A stretch of 64,000 nt of DNA from G020350405 sp964513655. Lineage in GTDB: Bacteria > Planctomycetota > Phycisphaerae > Sedimentisphaerales > Anaerobacaceae. Shown here piece after piece: positions 1 through 9,362 of this stretch. Location of the stretch: positions 3,491 to 67,490 of the forward strand of contig CAZENQ010000007.1 of NCBI GenBank assembly GCA_964513655.1. The letters are read 5' to 3'. The position numbers and the translations under genes are program-made. Position 1 is the first letter of the stretch. Each line of letters opens with the position of its first letter. The notes beneath the pieces are model-generated. The model did no database searches and was not told where the DNA came from. It was given only the letters and a program-made list of their open reading frames with translations.

Positions 1-2
1 CG

Positions 3-95
3 ATAAAGCAGCTGCCCGGCTGTTGTTTCCCCGATGACGTCGAGAAAACCTACGACCGTAGCTTCAAAGCATTCGCAAAAGCCTGGGGATTGTGA
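3..95 (+). CDS. C-terminal fragment of an unidentified protein
   Basis: An open frame enters from the left edge and stops at TGA 93-95, giving 30 residues that end in FAKAWGL. The other two forward frames are closed early. There is too little sequence to assign a family. It could be the 3' end of a real gene reading into the window, because it is followed by intergenic sequence with an inverted repeat rather than another coding frame. Confidence 0.35.
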   Translation: MKQLPGCCFPDDVEKTYDRSFKAFAKAWGL

Positions 96-140
96 AGTAA
101 CTCTTTATCTTACCAACTAAATGCCGTAAGTATCATGCCA

Positions 141-174
141 GCAACCTGCTTTTTTCTTTTTTGGACCAGGTTGC
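141..174. repeat. 8-bp inverted repeat between convergent genes
   Basis: GCAACCTG (141-148) is exactly complementary to CAGGTTGC (167-174), with an AT-rich 18-nt loop. Matching bases continue imperfectly outside the arms (ATCATGC / GCATGAT). It lies between the partial forward gene and the reverse subtilase gene and may help end the forward transcript, although no clear U-run follows. Confidence 0.35.
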
Positions 175-223
175 ATGATGAAGGATGCTCCGTCTTAAGT
201 TGAAAAAACACCTTTTTAAAAAA

Positions 224-260
224 TAACCGCCGAGGTAAAAAAACAAAACCCCAGCGGTTA
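224..260 (-). terminator. Probable terminator of the subtilase gene
   Basis: Read on the minus strand, TAACCGC pairs with GCGGTTA across a 23-nt loop and is followed at once by TTTTTTAA. It starts 24 bases past the subtilase stop codon. The large loop makes it weaker than a classic hairpin. Confidence 0.5.
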
Positions 261-283
261 AGCGAACTTAACAAACAAACTCC

Positions 284-2086
284 TTATGGCTGCACACTTA
301 TCCAATCAATAGTTTCTACGTTGTTAGCTGGGTCGTAAGTCCAGCCCGATTTAACAACATTATCCACTGTGAAGGCAAAGGCTGTCCCAATTGGAGCATT
401 CTTTACTCCATCTGAACTTAATGTTACTTTTCCGGACGAATCAGTTACTCCAGAGTCGGTATCAGAAGTAGCGTCACTCCAAGAACCATACACCGTTGCT
501 CCTTCTACTGGATTATCACTTGCATCCACGATGGTTACGGTTGCCACTGCTTTTGTGAATATATTTCGCCCAGCCTGCTTTGTACTAAGAAACACCTCAA
601 TACTGGACACATGAATGGCTGCGCCGGGCACCATTACAGTGATACTGATGGAGTCGCTTCCGGTCTTGCCGCCGGAGTCAATCACCGAGGCGGTGATCGT
701 ATGCGTCCCGTCGCTTGGAGTGGTGGAGAAGCTGCCTACTGTGCCAATCTGCCCATCGATGTTAGAGGTCCATATCAGACTTGCGGTGAGGTCACCATCC
801 TCGGTGTCGCCGGCCGTTCCCTCAAAAACGATACTGGCCCCAGAGTCAAACGTAGCGCCATCAGCGGGGATGTTTATAAAAACGACTGGGGATTCATTAA
901 CCGGCCCCTCAGCTACAGCAGCCTCATCGGCATCTAACAAACCATAGCCGTACTTTGGGTCCCATCCAACCTCACCTAAATCATCAGCGGTACCATTCAT
1001 CACTAAGCGCACCTCGTCGTTAATCAGACCATCCCCATTGAGGTCAGTAACACCAGCAGCAATAACTAAAGCCGCTGTACCCGCAACGTGAGGCGAGGCC
1101 ATTGACGTACCGCTCCCTGTACCACATCCGCCGCCTAAGAGAGTAGAGTTAATACTCACCCCCGGCGCCGACAGTTCCAGGTCGAGGCCTGTGCTGGACC
1201 ACTTCGCTCTGGAGTTGCTCTGATCGGTTGCGGCCACGGCAATGCACGATTCATACCTGGCGGGGTAAATCACGTTGTCACCCCTGCCAGGTGGGTTGCC
1301 GCTGTTACCGGCGGCGCATACGTTAAGAACGCCCTCTGCATAGGCCTCGTCGAAGGCCGCTTTGACGAGCTCGCCAGGGTTTCCGGAGCTGCCATAGCTG
1401 TTGTTCGTCACCTGCATGCCGTTATACACAGCCCACTCGAGCGCAGCGATAACATCACTATATGAACCGGTACCGTCGGCTCCCAAAACCTTTAGGGCAT
1501 AGAGTTTGGCCTCTGGCGCTACCCCCACCACGCCAAAGTCGTTATCTTCAGCGGCGACGGTGCCGGCCACGTGAGTTCCGTGACCATCGTCATCCATCGG
1601 ATCACCATCGCTGTTGACAAAGTCATAACCACCCGCATAATTGGCGACTAAATCCGGATGATTGTAATCGATACCTGAATCAATAATGGCTACTTTCACC
1701 CCTGCGCCTTTATTATCGCCCTCATGAACCGTGCCGGCGCCTATGTGCTTCACCCCCCAGGAGTTGTCGAGTTCAGCGTCAACGGCGTAGACCTTGATAT
1801 CCGGATCAATGTTTGTCACGTTAGGATTATGCAGTAGCCCTTTAATCGCTGCTTCGGGAATTGAAGCAGCAATGGCTGGAACTAGGTGGTAGCTGTACTT
1901 AATTACTCCACCACCGCCACGCACCATGGCCTGCTCACTTGGCCCAGGAACTTGAGTGAAACCAATCAACACAGGAACTCTTTCGAGTCCCGCAGCCTTG
2001 TCATTTGCAGGAATTGCCAACACTGTGGATACAACTGAAATCACAAACAAGCTGACTAAAATAACCATCCAAAATTTAGTTTTCAT
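284..2086 (-). CDS. Secreted subtilisin-like serine protease (S8 family)
   Basis: A 600-residue exported peptidase. Residues 1-24 form a signal peptide. Residues ~36-104 look like an I9-type inhibitor prodomain. The S8 domain spans ~110-392 with the complete triad: Asp136 (IIDSGID), His169 (GHGTHVAG), Ser328 (GTSMASPH), and oxyanion Asn261 (AAGNSG). Residues ~400-485 resemble an Ig/PKD-like module and ~490-600 a further beta-sandwich module; such domains usually bind substrate or surface. The ATG has AGGAG eight bases upstream, and a TTGACT/GATAAT promoter lies about 130 bases upstream. It most likely degrades extracellular protein after export and self-processing. Nothing appears damaged. 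Confidence 0.93.
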   Translation of the reverse strand: MKTKFWMVILVSLFVISVVSTVLAIPANDKAAGLERVPVLIGFTQVPGPSEQAMVRGGGGVIKYSYHLVPAIAASIPEAAIKGLLHNPNVTNIDPDIKVYAVDAELDNSWGVKHIGAGTVHEGDNKGAGVKVAIIDSGIDYNHPDLVANYAGGYDFVNSDGDPMDDDGHGTHVAGTVAAEDNDFGVVGVAPEAKLYALKVLGADGTGSYSDVIAALEWAVYNGMQVTNNSYGSSGNPGELVKAAFDEAYAEGVLNVCAAGNSGNPPGRGDNVIYPARYESCIAVAATDQSNSRAKWSSTGLDLELSAPGVSINSTLLGGGCGTGSGTSMASPHVAGTAALVIAAGVTDLNGDGLINDEVRLVMNGTADDLGEVGWDPKYGYGLLDADEAAVAEGPVNESPVVFINIPADGATFDSGASIVFEGTAGDTEDGDLTASLIWTSNIDGQIGTVGSFSTTPSDGTHTITASVIDSGGKTGSDSISITVMVPGAAIHVSSIEVFLSTKQAGRNIFTKAVATVTIVDASDNPVEGATVYGSWSDATSDTDSGVTDSSGKVTLSSDGVKNAPIGTAFAFTVDNVVKSGWTYDPANNVETIDWISVQP

Positions 2087-2215
2087 AATATTTCTCCTGT
2101 TTTTTCAGGTTTATAAAGATTTTTATGTTTTGCTGCAATTAAAGCCAATGGTCACATGTGTCGTTTATCGGCTTTTTTCAAAATAAAGTACATATTTTTG
2201 GCTGCTGCTTATAAT

Positions 2216-2244
2216 ATTATCGCAATTTAGAGGGGTAAAGTCAA
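2216..2244 (-). promoter_or_regulatory. Sigma-70-type promoter of the subtilase gene
   Basis: On the minus strand, TTGACT (2244-2239) and GATAAT (2221-2216) are separated by exactly 17 bases. Transcription would start near 2209, leaving a leader of about 120 bases before the subtilase ATG. Confidence 0.5.
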
Positions 2245-2324
2245 GGAATTTTTCGGGCGGATTCAGCCTCGCTGCTGCCTGAGCAGTCCTCCAGTTATAG
2301 CCGCCAATTAGAAACCACAGCGCA

Positions 2325-2357
2325 CAAAAAAGGCCGAGCCAAAGTGAGCCCGGCCTT
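2325..2357 (-). terminator. Rho-independent terminator after the sigma/membrane-protein pair
   Basis: On the minus strand AAGGCCG pairs with CGGCCTT, with GGCTC/GGCT in the loop, followed by a run of six T. It lies 34 bases after the stop codon of the upstream membrane protein gene, so it closes that operon before the subtilase promoter. Confidence 0.8.
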
Positions 2358-2390
2358 GATACTTGAGTATCCACATTCTTCAGATTCTCT

Positions 2391-3833
2391 CTACTCCACG
2401 GATGGCTTGAGCGAAACATCAACAACATTCTTCTTTGCCTTCTCAATGTGTTTTTTCCAGATGTAGACGTCATAACCTTCAATCTGAACATGTGATGTGT
2501 AATCTTCAGACTTCTGGTCTATCCGCGTACCGCCCGGCATTACCAAAATGAAGCTCTCTATAACGTCCCGCCCAAAGAAATTACTCATTTCCACTTTATA
2601 GCCCCCACCCAGCGATTGCCTCAATTTCCTTGGAACATTTGCCCAGTAGATACCGCCTCGGCTCCGACCGGGCTCAATGGGTTCCTCAAGCTCCCAATAA
2701 ACACTATACTTGCCTGGCGACATCGCCTTTCGTTGAATTACTTTAATCTTTTGTTTCTTACCGGCCTCGTCAAAAAAGGCAAGGTTAGCTATATCTGTAT
2801 TCATTATACGAACTTCACCTCTCCACACTTTATCTGTATTATTATACACACCAAGAAAGCCGCCGTGGATTAGATTAAACTGCTCATCAACAACATAAAT
2901 ATGTGTATTTGCAGGAACATCATCAACCATGGTGACGTTATTAACTATATCCATGTGATGTTCTACGGCATAACCTATTACACGGTCCGGGAGCCGCTGT
3001 TGTGCATCAACAATAGTTTCGTCAATTATTTGAACGCCTACAGGCACTTCAAAATCAAAAATGCCCGCCGGTAATTGCTGGTCATAATAAATACGCTCGG
3101 CACGCTTCAAGACTTCGTTAGAACCGGGCCGAGAGCCACCAATGACATCAACGCTTAACGGCAGTTTCGTATCTGGGTCGACTGTGGCTTTAAGGTCAAT
3201 TCTGTCCGATGCCATCACTAAAAGTATCACGTCTTTCCCCGCCTTCGGATCATAGACCACATAATCGGAAATCGTCCCCTCGAGCCGGTCTGTCATTCTC
3301 GTCATCTCCACGAGAAATTTACCGGGACTGAACACTGAGCTGATACTTAAACCATCTTTGATACATACCGTGTTGTTCGTCCTATTATATATATAACTTT
3401 TTTCGGGCGTCGCAATTGTTGTTGTACCAGTTGAAGGATTATCAAGCCAGTAGTACTCACCTCGACCCGTTTGAGGATTAATTCTTGCCCACATTTCAAC
3501 TTCTTTTTCATCCCAGTCCCTGCCGAATGCGTGTACGACAGAAACACTTTTCATCGCCTCAATAGTTTGTTCCACCGCATAAGCTACCTTTTCAGATTGA
3601 CCCAGCAACGAAATCACAGCTAAAAAACCCAGCAATATAATCACTGCTGCTGCTATTTGTGTTATATTATTCTTCATGATTCGCTCCCACAAAACATGTC
3701 TTTCAAGCTTAGTCAAAGCTCTTGAGAACATTTTCCAGTTTAGATCCACCGACTGCTTAACATCAGCCGGTATCTTTTCCAACGCTATATCATTCAGGAT
3801 TTTTTCGATTCTTTCCTGTCTCATCTTTTTCAT
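2391..3833 (-). CDS. Membrane protein coupled to an ECF sigma factor (probable regulator)
   Basis: About 480 residues from ATG 3833. This ATG overlaps the sigma factor stop as ATGA, so the two are translationally coupled; longer starts would run into the sigma gene. Residues ~1-75 are cytoplasmic and helical, one transmembrane helix (AAAVIILLGFLAVISLL) follows, and the large remainder is outside the cytoplasm. The first outer part (~90-270) has the look of LolA/RseB-like lipoprotein-sensing beta folds. By position and topology it should be the anti-sigma or signal-sensing partner, but no known anti-sigma motif such as a zinc-binding ZAS domain is visible, so the role is inferred. Confidence 0.7.
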   Translation of the reverse strand: MKKMRQERIEKILNDIALEKIPADVKQSVDLNWKMFSRALTKLERHVLWERIMKNNITQIAAAVIILLGFLAVISLLGQSEKVAYAVEQTIEAMKSVSVVHAFGRDWDEKEVEMWARINPQTGRGEYYWLDNPSTGTTTIATPEKSYIYNRTNNTVCIKDGLSISSVFSPGKFLVEMTRMTDRLEGTISDYVVYDPKAGKDVILLVMASDRIDLKATVDPDTKLPLSVDVIGGSRPGSNEVLKRAERIYYDQQLPAGIFDFEVPVGVQIIDETIVDAQQRLPDRVIGYAVEHHMDIVNNVTMVDDVPANTHIYVVDEQFNLIHGGFLGVYNNTDKVWRGEVRIMNTDIANLAFFDEAGKKQKIKVIQRKAMSPGKYSVYWELEEPIEPGRSRGGIYWANVPRKLRQSLGGGYKVEMSNFFGRDVIESFILVMPGGTRIDQKSEDYTSHVQIEGYDVYIWKKHIEKAKKNVVDVSLKPSVE

Positions 3834-4339
3834 TCCTGTTTTGCACTTGAAGCCAGTTTCTCCTTCAATGCAGCCAAAGCTTTGGATACATGCGACCTTG
3901 CGCCGGCTTCGCTGCAACCCAGCCGCCCAGCAATATCTTCATACCTTTGTTGCTCCAAGTACCGCATCACTATTGCCCTTGCCTGTTTGGGACTGAGCTG
4001 CGATATCGCTCGCCTCACCACTGCCGTTAATTCAGCATTGACTACTTTCTCCTGCGCCGCGCTATCAACACCCACGTGGGCTTCGCTGATTTGGCCGTCT
4101 CTGCCTATTCTGTCTCGCCAGGCTTTAGAATTGGCAGTTAGTGCAATACGGTAGATGTACGTCGCTGCCTTCTTGCCATTGAGTTTCTCAACGTGCTGCC
4201 AAATCCCTAACAGCGAATACTGCATCGCCTCAGCAAAGAGCTCCTTGTCACCGGTTAGTTTTCACAGGACAGATGCTAGGAAGCCGGCATACTCAGTTTT
4301 TACCTGTTCAAATAGCTCCAAGCGCTTGGAATACTTCAT
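3830..4339 (-). pseudogene. ECF-type RNA polymerase sigma factor gene with an in-frame TGA
   Basis: Reading from ATG 4339 gives a sigma-70-family protein of 169 codons broken once by TGA at 4264-4262 (after EYAGFLASVL, before KLTGDKELFAEAM). The region-2-like part continues on both sides of the stop without frame change. Region 4 is intact (LSPKQARAIVMRYLEQQ, then YEDIAGRLGCSEAGARSHV). Without readthrough only the part from ATG 4225 (131 residues) could be made, lacking the start of region 2. Other genes here, such as recA and the 16.9 kb ferritin-like gene, end in TGA, so general TGA recoding is unlikely. It is either a single-base mutation (for example TGG to TGA), a sequence error or programmed readthrough. 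It is coupled by ATGA to the downstream membrane protein. Confidence 0.75.
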
Positions 4340-4472
4340 TTATCAAGCTCTAATCAAAGGCATTAGTTGAACATGTCCAGCTTACTATATAATAATAACA
4401 GCCGAGAAATGGTTTTGTGTAAAACCTTTCCGCAGGTATGCAGTGAAGAGCACAAATAAGTGCTTTTCCGGG

Positions 4473-6452
4473 CTAATTCTTCTTGCCTTGTTTTGCCAGC
4501 GCGGCTTTTAGTCGCTGGCTGGCTTGGATGTAGTTGGGATTGATTTGCAGGGCGTTGCGATAGTGCTTTATCGCCTCTGCGATTTTGCCCTGCTTTTCCA
4601 GAAGGACCCCCAGATTAAAGTGCATTTCGGCATCATCCGGCCGGGCACTTAATACAATCCGAAATTCCCTTATCGCCTCGTCGAGCCTGCCTAAACCGGC
4701 GAGCACCAGGCCCAATCGGCCGTGGACAACTACGTTGTCAGGTTCAATTACAAGCGCTTTTTCATAATACTCAATCGCCTCGCTTAACTTTCCCTGCTGG
4801 GCCAGTGTAAAGGCCAGATTGCTGAGTATATCGATATTGTCCGGCCTTCCACCCAACGCCTTGCGAAATTCGGCGACGGCCTCGTCGGTCTTTCCCTGCT
4901 TGGCCAGTAAGGTCGCCAGATTATAATGCGCCTGCGAAAAGTTCGGCCTTAGTTCCAACGCCCTTTCGTAATGTTCAACCGCTTCGTCGAATCTGCCGAG
5001 CTTATCAAGGAGAGTACCGAGGTTATTATGCACTTCGGGTGAATTGGGCTTTAGCTCGAGCGATTTGTTAAAGTGCTCGACGGCCCGGTCAACCTTGCCC
5101 GAGTTTTTCAGGACATTACCCAAATTGTTGTGCAGTATCACAACATCCGGTGAAAATCCGAGCATATACTCATAGACACTTTCACTGTCACGCCAATGAA
5201 CCAGATAGCACCGCGTTAATATAAACTCGGATGTGGTCAGGAGAAGAACAGCCGTAATTAATATGATTTGCCGGGCTGCCTTGCCGAATTTTTTGCCAAG
5301 CTCACCAGCCCAGAATAAAGCGAAGAAGCACCCCACCGGCAATAAAAGACCGACCATTGGAAAATACATATGCCTGTCGGCTGCAATCATAGGATGAATA
5401 CCTATCACGCCAAGCGTCGGAAATATAGCCACGAAGAAAAACAACCAGCCCACAGCCACAGAGCGAGTCCAACGCATACTAATCAGTAACAGCGGTATCA
5501 AAAGGCACGTGCCAACGACACCGGAAAGTACCATCGGCTGCGACAAGTTAAAAGGCTGTGGAAATGGGTAATACCACGACAAATTCGCCGGCCAGATGAA
5601 GTTGTACAAATAGAAAACAATGTTGTGGCAAAAGACAAATATGACATGAACCGGGCCGGACTGACCCGGCATAGTTACCGACGCGGCCCTGCTTTGAGAA
5701 ATAAAAGTGACGACCGCCACAACGCCAGCAATAACGAGTAAAGGCAGTTTTTCTAAAACCGCTTTTTTGCCGAATCGCTTGAGCGGCCAGTAATCTAACA
5801 ACAGCAGCAGGACCGGCATCCCTATAACACCGGGCTTTGACAATAGTGATAGTACATACGCCGCCAAACACATCACCCCGGAGAGCCGGCTGCGCCTGCG
5901 AACATAAAGCAGATAAAGAACCAAACACCATAATGCAAAAAATGCTGCCAATACGGTTTTGCGCTCTGATATCCAAGCAACCGATTCGATAGTTATCGGG
6001 TGAACGCCGTAAAGTAAACCCGCCATCGCCGCCGGCAGAGGCCGACCCCACAAGAGATACAAGAAAACAATCACCAACAGACTATTGGCAACATGTAAGG
6101 CAAGACTTGTGCGATGAAACGGTCCTAAATTATCAACGCCCGCACCCATAGCGCAGTCAAGCATCAGCGATATCATCGAAAGAGGCTGATAATAACCCCG
6201 CACTGTAGAAGGCTTGGAAACCTCTGTTATAAATCGCTTCGCAGAGGCCCAGCTTGGATTTTGGACTAACCGGTTTTCAACAAGGTACTGGTCATCATCG
6301 AGCATCAATGCCCGCGCGGACAGCCCTGGCCAATGCGCCGCCAAAACAATTGCCCCCACCACAGCTAAGCAGACCCACAAGGCAACAACACCGCTGCGAG
6401 ATTTTTTCCCCCCATTGCTGCGGCCAAGCTCGCAATCAACCTGCTTTGCCAA
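4473..6452 (-). CDS. Polytopic membrane protein with C-terminal TPR repeats
   Basis: 659 residues starting at TTG with AAGGA eight bases upstream. Residues ~20-420 hold about ten hydrophobic segments with a conserved-looking early loop (MLDDDQYLVENRLVQNP). This architecture resembles the TMTC/DUF1736-type group of membrane proteins related to protein O-mannosyltransferases. From ~430 to 655 there are at least six 34-residue TPR units (pattern NLGxxLxxxGxxxEAxxxYxxAL). The TPR array would lie on one face of the membrane and bind partner proteins. A glycosyltransferase role is plausible by family resemblance, but I cannot show the catalytic residues with confidence. The 20 bases to purC suggest it is transcribed with it. 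Confidence 0.75.
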   Translation of the reverse strand: MAKQVDCELGRSNGGKKSRSGVVALWVCLAVVGAIVLAAHWPGLSARALMLDDDQYLVENRLVQNPSWASAKRFITEVSKPSTVRGYYQPLSMISLMLDCAMGAGVDNLGPFHRTSLALHVANSLLVIVFLYLLWGRPLPAAMAGLLYGVHPITIESVAWISERKTVLAAFFALWCLVLYLLYVRRRSRLSGVMCLAAYVLSLLSKPGVIGMPVLLLLLDYWPLKRFGKKAVLEKLPLLVIAGVVAVVTFISQSRAASVTMPGQSGPVHVIFVFCHNIVFYLYNFIWPANLSWYYPFPQPFNLSQPMVLSGVVGTCLLIPLLLISMRWTRSVAVGWLFFFVAIFPTLGVIGIHPMIAADRHMYFPMVGLLLPVGCFFALFWAGELGKKFGKAARQIILITAVLLLTTSEFILTRCYLVHWRDSESVYEYMLGFSPDVVILHNNLGNVLKNSGKVDRAVEHFNKSLELKPNSPEVHNNLGTLLDKLGRFDEAVEHYERALELRPNFSQAHYNLATLLAKQGKTDEAVAEFRKALGGRPDNIDILSNLAFTLAQQGKLSEAIEYYEKALVIEPDNVVVHGRLGLVLAGLGRLDEAIREFRIVLSARPDDAEMHFNLGVLLEKQGKIAEAIKHYRNALQINPNYIQASQRLKAALAKQGKKN

Positions 6453-6473
6453 GACGCCGTCCTTCCCTTGGGT

Positions 6474-7367
6474 TTAAGCCTCGAACTTCTTGCCGGTTAG
6501 GCGTTCGTAGCCTTCGATGTACTTGGCGCTGGTCTTTTGTACAATATCATCGGGCATCTCGACTCCTGGGCCGGATTTGTCGAAATTTATACTCTCGAGC
6601 CAGTTGCGAACGAACTGCTTGTCGAAGCTTTCCTGGTCTCTGCCGGGCTCGTATTTATCCGCCGGCCAGAACCGCGAAGAATCCGGCGTCAAAACCTCAT
6701 CAATCAAAATAATCCTGCCCTCAACGACGCCCCACTCGAATTTCGTATCAGCCAGGATTATCCCTTTTTCCTCGGCATAAGCGCTTGCCTCTTCGAAAAT
6801 CCCTACGCTGGTGCTACGTACATATTCGGCACGTTCGGCGCCGAGGATATCCACACACCTCTCGAAGTTGATGTTCTCATCGTGGGTTCCGCGTTCGGCC
6901 TTGGTTGCCGGCGTAAAGATCAACTCCGGCAGCTTTTCACACTGTTTCAATCCGCCTGGCAGTTTATGCCCACACACTGTACCGTTGTCTTTGTATTCCC
7001 TCCAGCCCGAGCCTGCTAAGTAGCCTCGCACGACGCACTCAACGGGCAGCGGTTTGCACTTTTTGACCAGCATACTGCGGCCCGCCAGCTCCTCGCCGTA
7101 ATCGCAAAAAGGCTCGGGGAAACTGCTCACATCATCGCTGATTAAATGATGCTCAATCTCAGCGCCAAGATAATCAAACCAGAACAGCGAAATCTGCGTT
7201 AAGACAATGCCTTTATAGGGTATGCCGTTAGCCATAACCACATCGAAGGCGCTTAGCCTGTCGGTCGCGACTATCAACAGTTCATCGCCCAGATCGTATA
7301 TATCGCGAACCTTGCCCCTCATGGGCTCGCGTCCGGCTATATTGGTCTGCATGATTACCTCGCCCAT
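6474..7367 (-). CDS. purC: Phosphoribosylaminoimidazole-succinocarboxamide synthase
   Basis: SAICAR synthetase joins aspartate to CAIR using ATP in purine synthesis in the cytoplasm. The 297-residue length matches the longer bacterial/eukaryote-like form. Typical blocks are GKVRDIYDLGDELLIVATDR near the N terminus, IPYKGIVLTQIS, ECVVRGYLAGSGW in the middle and DTKFEWG plus LIDEVLTPDSSRFW near the C terminus. ATG 7367 is preceded by AAAGGAG at a good distance. No other purine gene is nearby, so it is not part of a pur operon here. Confidence 0.97.
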   Translation of the reverse strand: MGEVIMQTNIAGREPMRGKVRDIYDLGDELLIVATDRLSAFDVVMANGIPYKGIVLTQISLFWFDYLGAEIEHHLISDDVSSFPEPFCDYGEELAGRSMLVKKCKPLPVECVVRGYLAGSGWREYKDNGTVCGHKLPGGLKQCEKLPELIFTPATKAERGTHDENINFERCVDILGAERAEYVRSTSVGIFEEASAYAEEKGIILADTKFEWGVVEGRIILIDEVLTPDSSRFWPADKYEPGRDQESFDKQFVRNWLESINFDKSGPGVEMPDDIVQKTSAKYIEGYERLTGKKFEA

Positions 7368-7394
7368 GATAACTCCTTTCTAATACATCAATAA

Positions 7395-8258
7395 CTACCT
7401 GTTCTGCTCTGTCCTCAAACCGACATAATCAAATATCTTTTTCCTCACCTTCTCAATATCCTCATTGTCCGGTAGAAAATCAAATATATTTTCTAGAAAC
7501 CCACGCTCCGTTATGCGTCTAAGCGTCTGTGAGAAATTTACATCATAAACCCACCCGAGCTGGCAGAGTTTCATATCATTCCAGGTGCGCAGCATACTAT
7601 AATCTATACGCTGCCCGGCAAGGAGCTGCTCCACCACCTCCGCGGAGTACTGTGGTTCATCCGGCAGCTCCACCTCCAGTTTAAACTGCTCCGGATTTTC
7701 CCTGTATTGCCTATAATTATCCACCACCACAAAGAATATGTCCAGCTTATCCGCGTCACGAATAAGTTTCGAAAACAGAAGGCACTCGCCGTCCAGTCCG
7801 CCAGGCAGCTCCATCAAGCCGTGATATTCAATCGCTCTTTCAATCAACTGTCTCTCTTTGCTGTCCAGACCCTCAATCACTTTCATCCGGCGAAGGACCT
7901 CCAAACCCAGCAGGCAATGGTTCACGCTCCGCGGGTCATGATACGTTCTGTATTTGACAAACTGCTCGAACCGCCCGGTGTCGTGAAGAAGTGCTATTGC
8001 CTCGGCCATCCGCTTCTGGTTTTCTAAAAGCCCAAGCTCCCGGGCCAGATACAACATCTCCTCACAGGTCCGATGAGTGTGCTGCTCTTTCAGTCTTATA
8101 TTGGCATTGACAAATTCATTCTCTCCGTAGAAACCACAGACATAATTATCAAACCAGATTTTGAGTCTCTTCAGCTGCTCTTGCTCCATAAGATCATAAC
8201 TTCCAAACAACTGCAGGTTGGCTTTTAACTTATAACAATTTTTAAGAAAAAATGCCAT
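7395..8258 (-). CDS. HD-domain phosphohydrolase
   Basis: 287 residues from ATG 8258 (GGAAG five bases upstream); a TTG four codons earlier is the alternative start. The metal-binding HD signature is complete: His in QHTHRTCEEM, HD in ALLHDTGRFEQF, further His in IEYHGLM and Asp in LIRDADKLD. Such proteins cleave phosphoester bonds, often of nucleotides or second messengers, but the substrate cannot be told. It is 27 bases upstream of purC on the same strand, so it may share a transcript with it. Confidence 0.85.
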   Translation of the reverse strand: MAFFLKNCYKLKANLQLFGSYDLMEQEQLKRLKIWFDNYVCGFYGENEFVNANIRLKEQHTHRTCEEMLYLARELGLLENQKRMAEAIALLHDTGRFEQFVKYRTYHDPRSVNHCLLGLEVLRRMKVIEGLDSKERQLIERAIEYHGLMELPGGLDGECLLFSKLIRDADKLDIFFVVVDNYRQYRENPEQFKLEVELPDEPQYSAEVVEQLLAGQRIDYSMLRTWNDMKLCQLGWVYDVNFSQTLRRITERGFLENIFDFLPDNEDIEKVRKKIFDYVGLRTEQNR

Positions 8259-8355
8259 TCCATCTTCCAAAATAGTTCCCTTTAAGTATAATGACGGGAA
8301 ATTAAAGATAAGTAAAACCAGCTAAATCGATAGTAGCCAAGGAGAAAAAAACAGG

Positions 8356-8628
8356 ATGCCTACCGTGAAAGACGTCATCGTCAAAAAACCGACAGACGCC
8401 GAATCTGCTACCTGCAAAAACTGGCCCATATGGAAATGCGAGCCAAGTACCTTCGATTGGGCATATACTGAAAAGGAAACCTGTCTTTTGCTTGAAGGTA
8501 CGGTAACGGTTTCAGACGGCACGGATTCAGTAAGCTTCGGCCCGGGCGACCTTGTAATCTTCCCCCAAGACCTTGAGTGCACATGGCAAGTCACCGAGGC
8601 GGTAACAAAGCACTACAACTTCGGCTAA
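8356..8628 (+). CDS. Small cupin-domain protein
   Basis: 90 residues making one cupin barrel. The second cupin motif is visible as FGPGDLVIFPQDLECTW and the first as LEGTVTVSDG. The pattern matches the short (S)-ureidoglycine aminohydrolase-like/DUF861 cupins with a WxxxP start. The usual metal-binding His residues of motif 1 are largely missing (EKETCLLLEG), so metal binding is uncertain. It is transcribed divergently from the HD protein. Function unknown. Confidence 0.8.
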   Translation: MPTVKDVIVKKPTDAESATCKNWPIWKCEPSTFDWAYTEKETCLLLEGTVTVSDGTDSVSFGPGDLVIFPQDLECTWQVTEAVTKHYNFG

Positions 8629-8655
8629 AGAACTACAGGAGCCGGTGCCGATTCG

Positions 8656-9156
8656 CTACTGAATCTCGTTGAACTTGCCCTTCGGCGCCCCGCAGACGGG
8701 ACACTTTTCCGGCGGCCCGTCCAGAACCGCATTGCCGCAAACACCACAGACGAAAATCTTCTGAGCTGATGCATCTTTGCCGGCCTGCACCGCATTGAGG
8801 GCCTCTATATAGAGGCTACAGTGGACCTGCTCAACAGCCATGGCGTTTTGAAATGGCACCAGTGCGGCTTTGGCGTCTTCCTGCCGCGCCTGCTCGACGT
8901 ACTCAGGATACATCTGTTTGAATTCTAAGCTTTCTCCCTTTATCGCCTCTTCGAGATTTTCCCTGGTTGACCTTATCCCGCCCATCGCCCTGAGATGCGC
9001 ATGAGCATGGACGGTTTCCGCCTCCGCTGCCGCACGGAACAGCTTCGCTACCTCTGGATAGCCTTCAGCCTCGGCTTTTTTCGCAAACGCCAGATACCTT
9101 CGATTTGCCTTACTCTCGCCGGCAAAAGCGTTCTGCAGGTCGTCGACAGTGGCCAT
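8656..9156 (-). CDS. Rubrerythrin
   Basis: 166 residues from ATG 9156 (MATVDDLQNAF), preceded by AAAGGG. The N-terminal ferritin-like diiron domain has the Glu and ExxH motifs (AFAGESKANRRY, AAEAETVHAHAH, AVEQVHCSLY). The C-terminal rubredoxin-like knuckle has CGVCGNAV and CPVCGAPKG, which bind one iron. Rubrerythrin reduces hydrogen peroxide with electrons from NAD(P)H-linked donors in anaerobes. An in-frame ATG 11 codons upstream gives a non-typical extension and is less likely. Confidence 0.95.
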   Translation of the reverse strand: MATVDDLQNAFAGESKANRRYLAFAKKAEAEGYPEVAKLFRAAAEAETVHAHAHLRAMGGIRSTRENLEEAIKGESLEFKQMYPEYVEQARQEDAKAALVPFQNAMAVEQVHCSLYIEALNAVQAGKDASAQKIFVCGVCGNAVLDGPPEKCPVCGAPKGKFNEIQ

Positions 9157-9362
9157 CTTAACAACCCTTTCACCAAAAAATGCCATCAATTTACTACATC
9201 TCAGTCACTATATGCTGATTAGAAGTGATTGCCAATTGTAAATTGGCCCAGATTCAGATAGAAGCCTTCTTTTATTCAGCCTTGCACGGCAGCGACAGCG
9301 CAGGATTAAATTGCCAGCGGCAAACCAGAATATAATTTCTAACCAAAACCCATTTAGAGTTG

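Noticed and set aside
141..174. Transposon end or insertion sequence border
   Set aside because: One isolated inverted repeat, no target duplication and no transposase nearby.
4262..4264. TGA in the sigma gene read as selenocysteine
   Set aside because: No SECIS-like hairpin was evident just after the codon, and sigma region 2 has no redox Cys or Sec position there.
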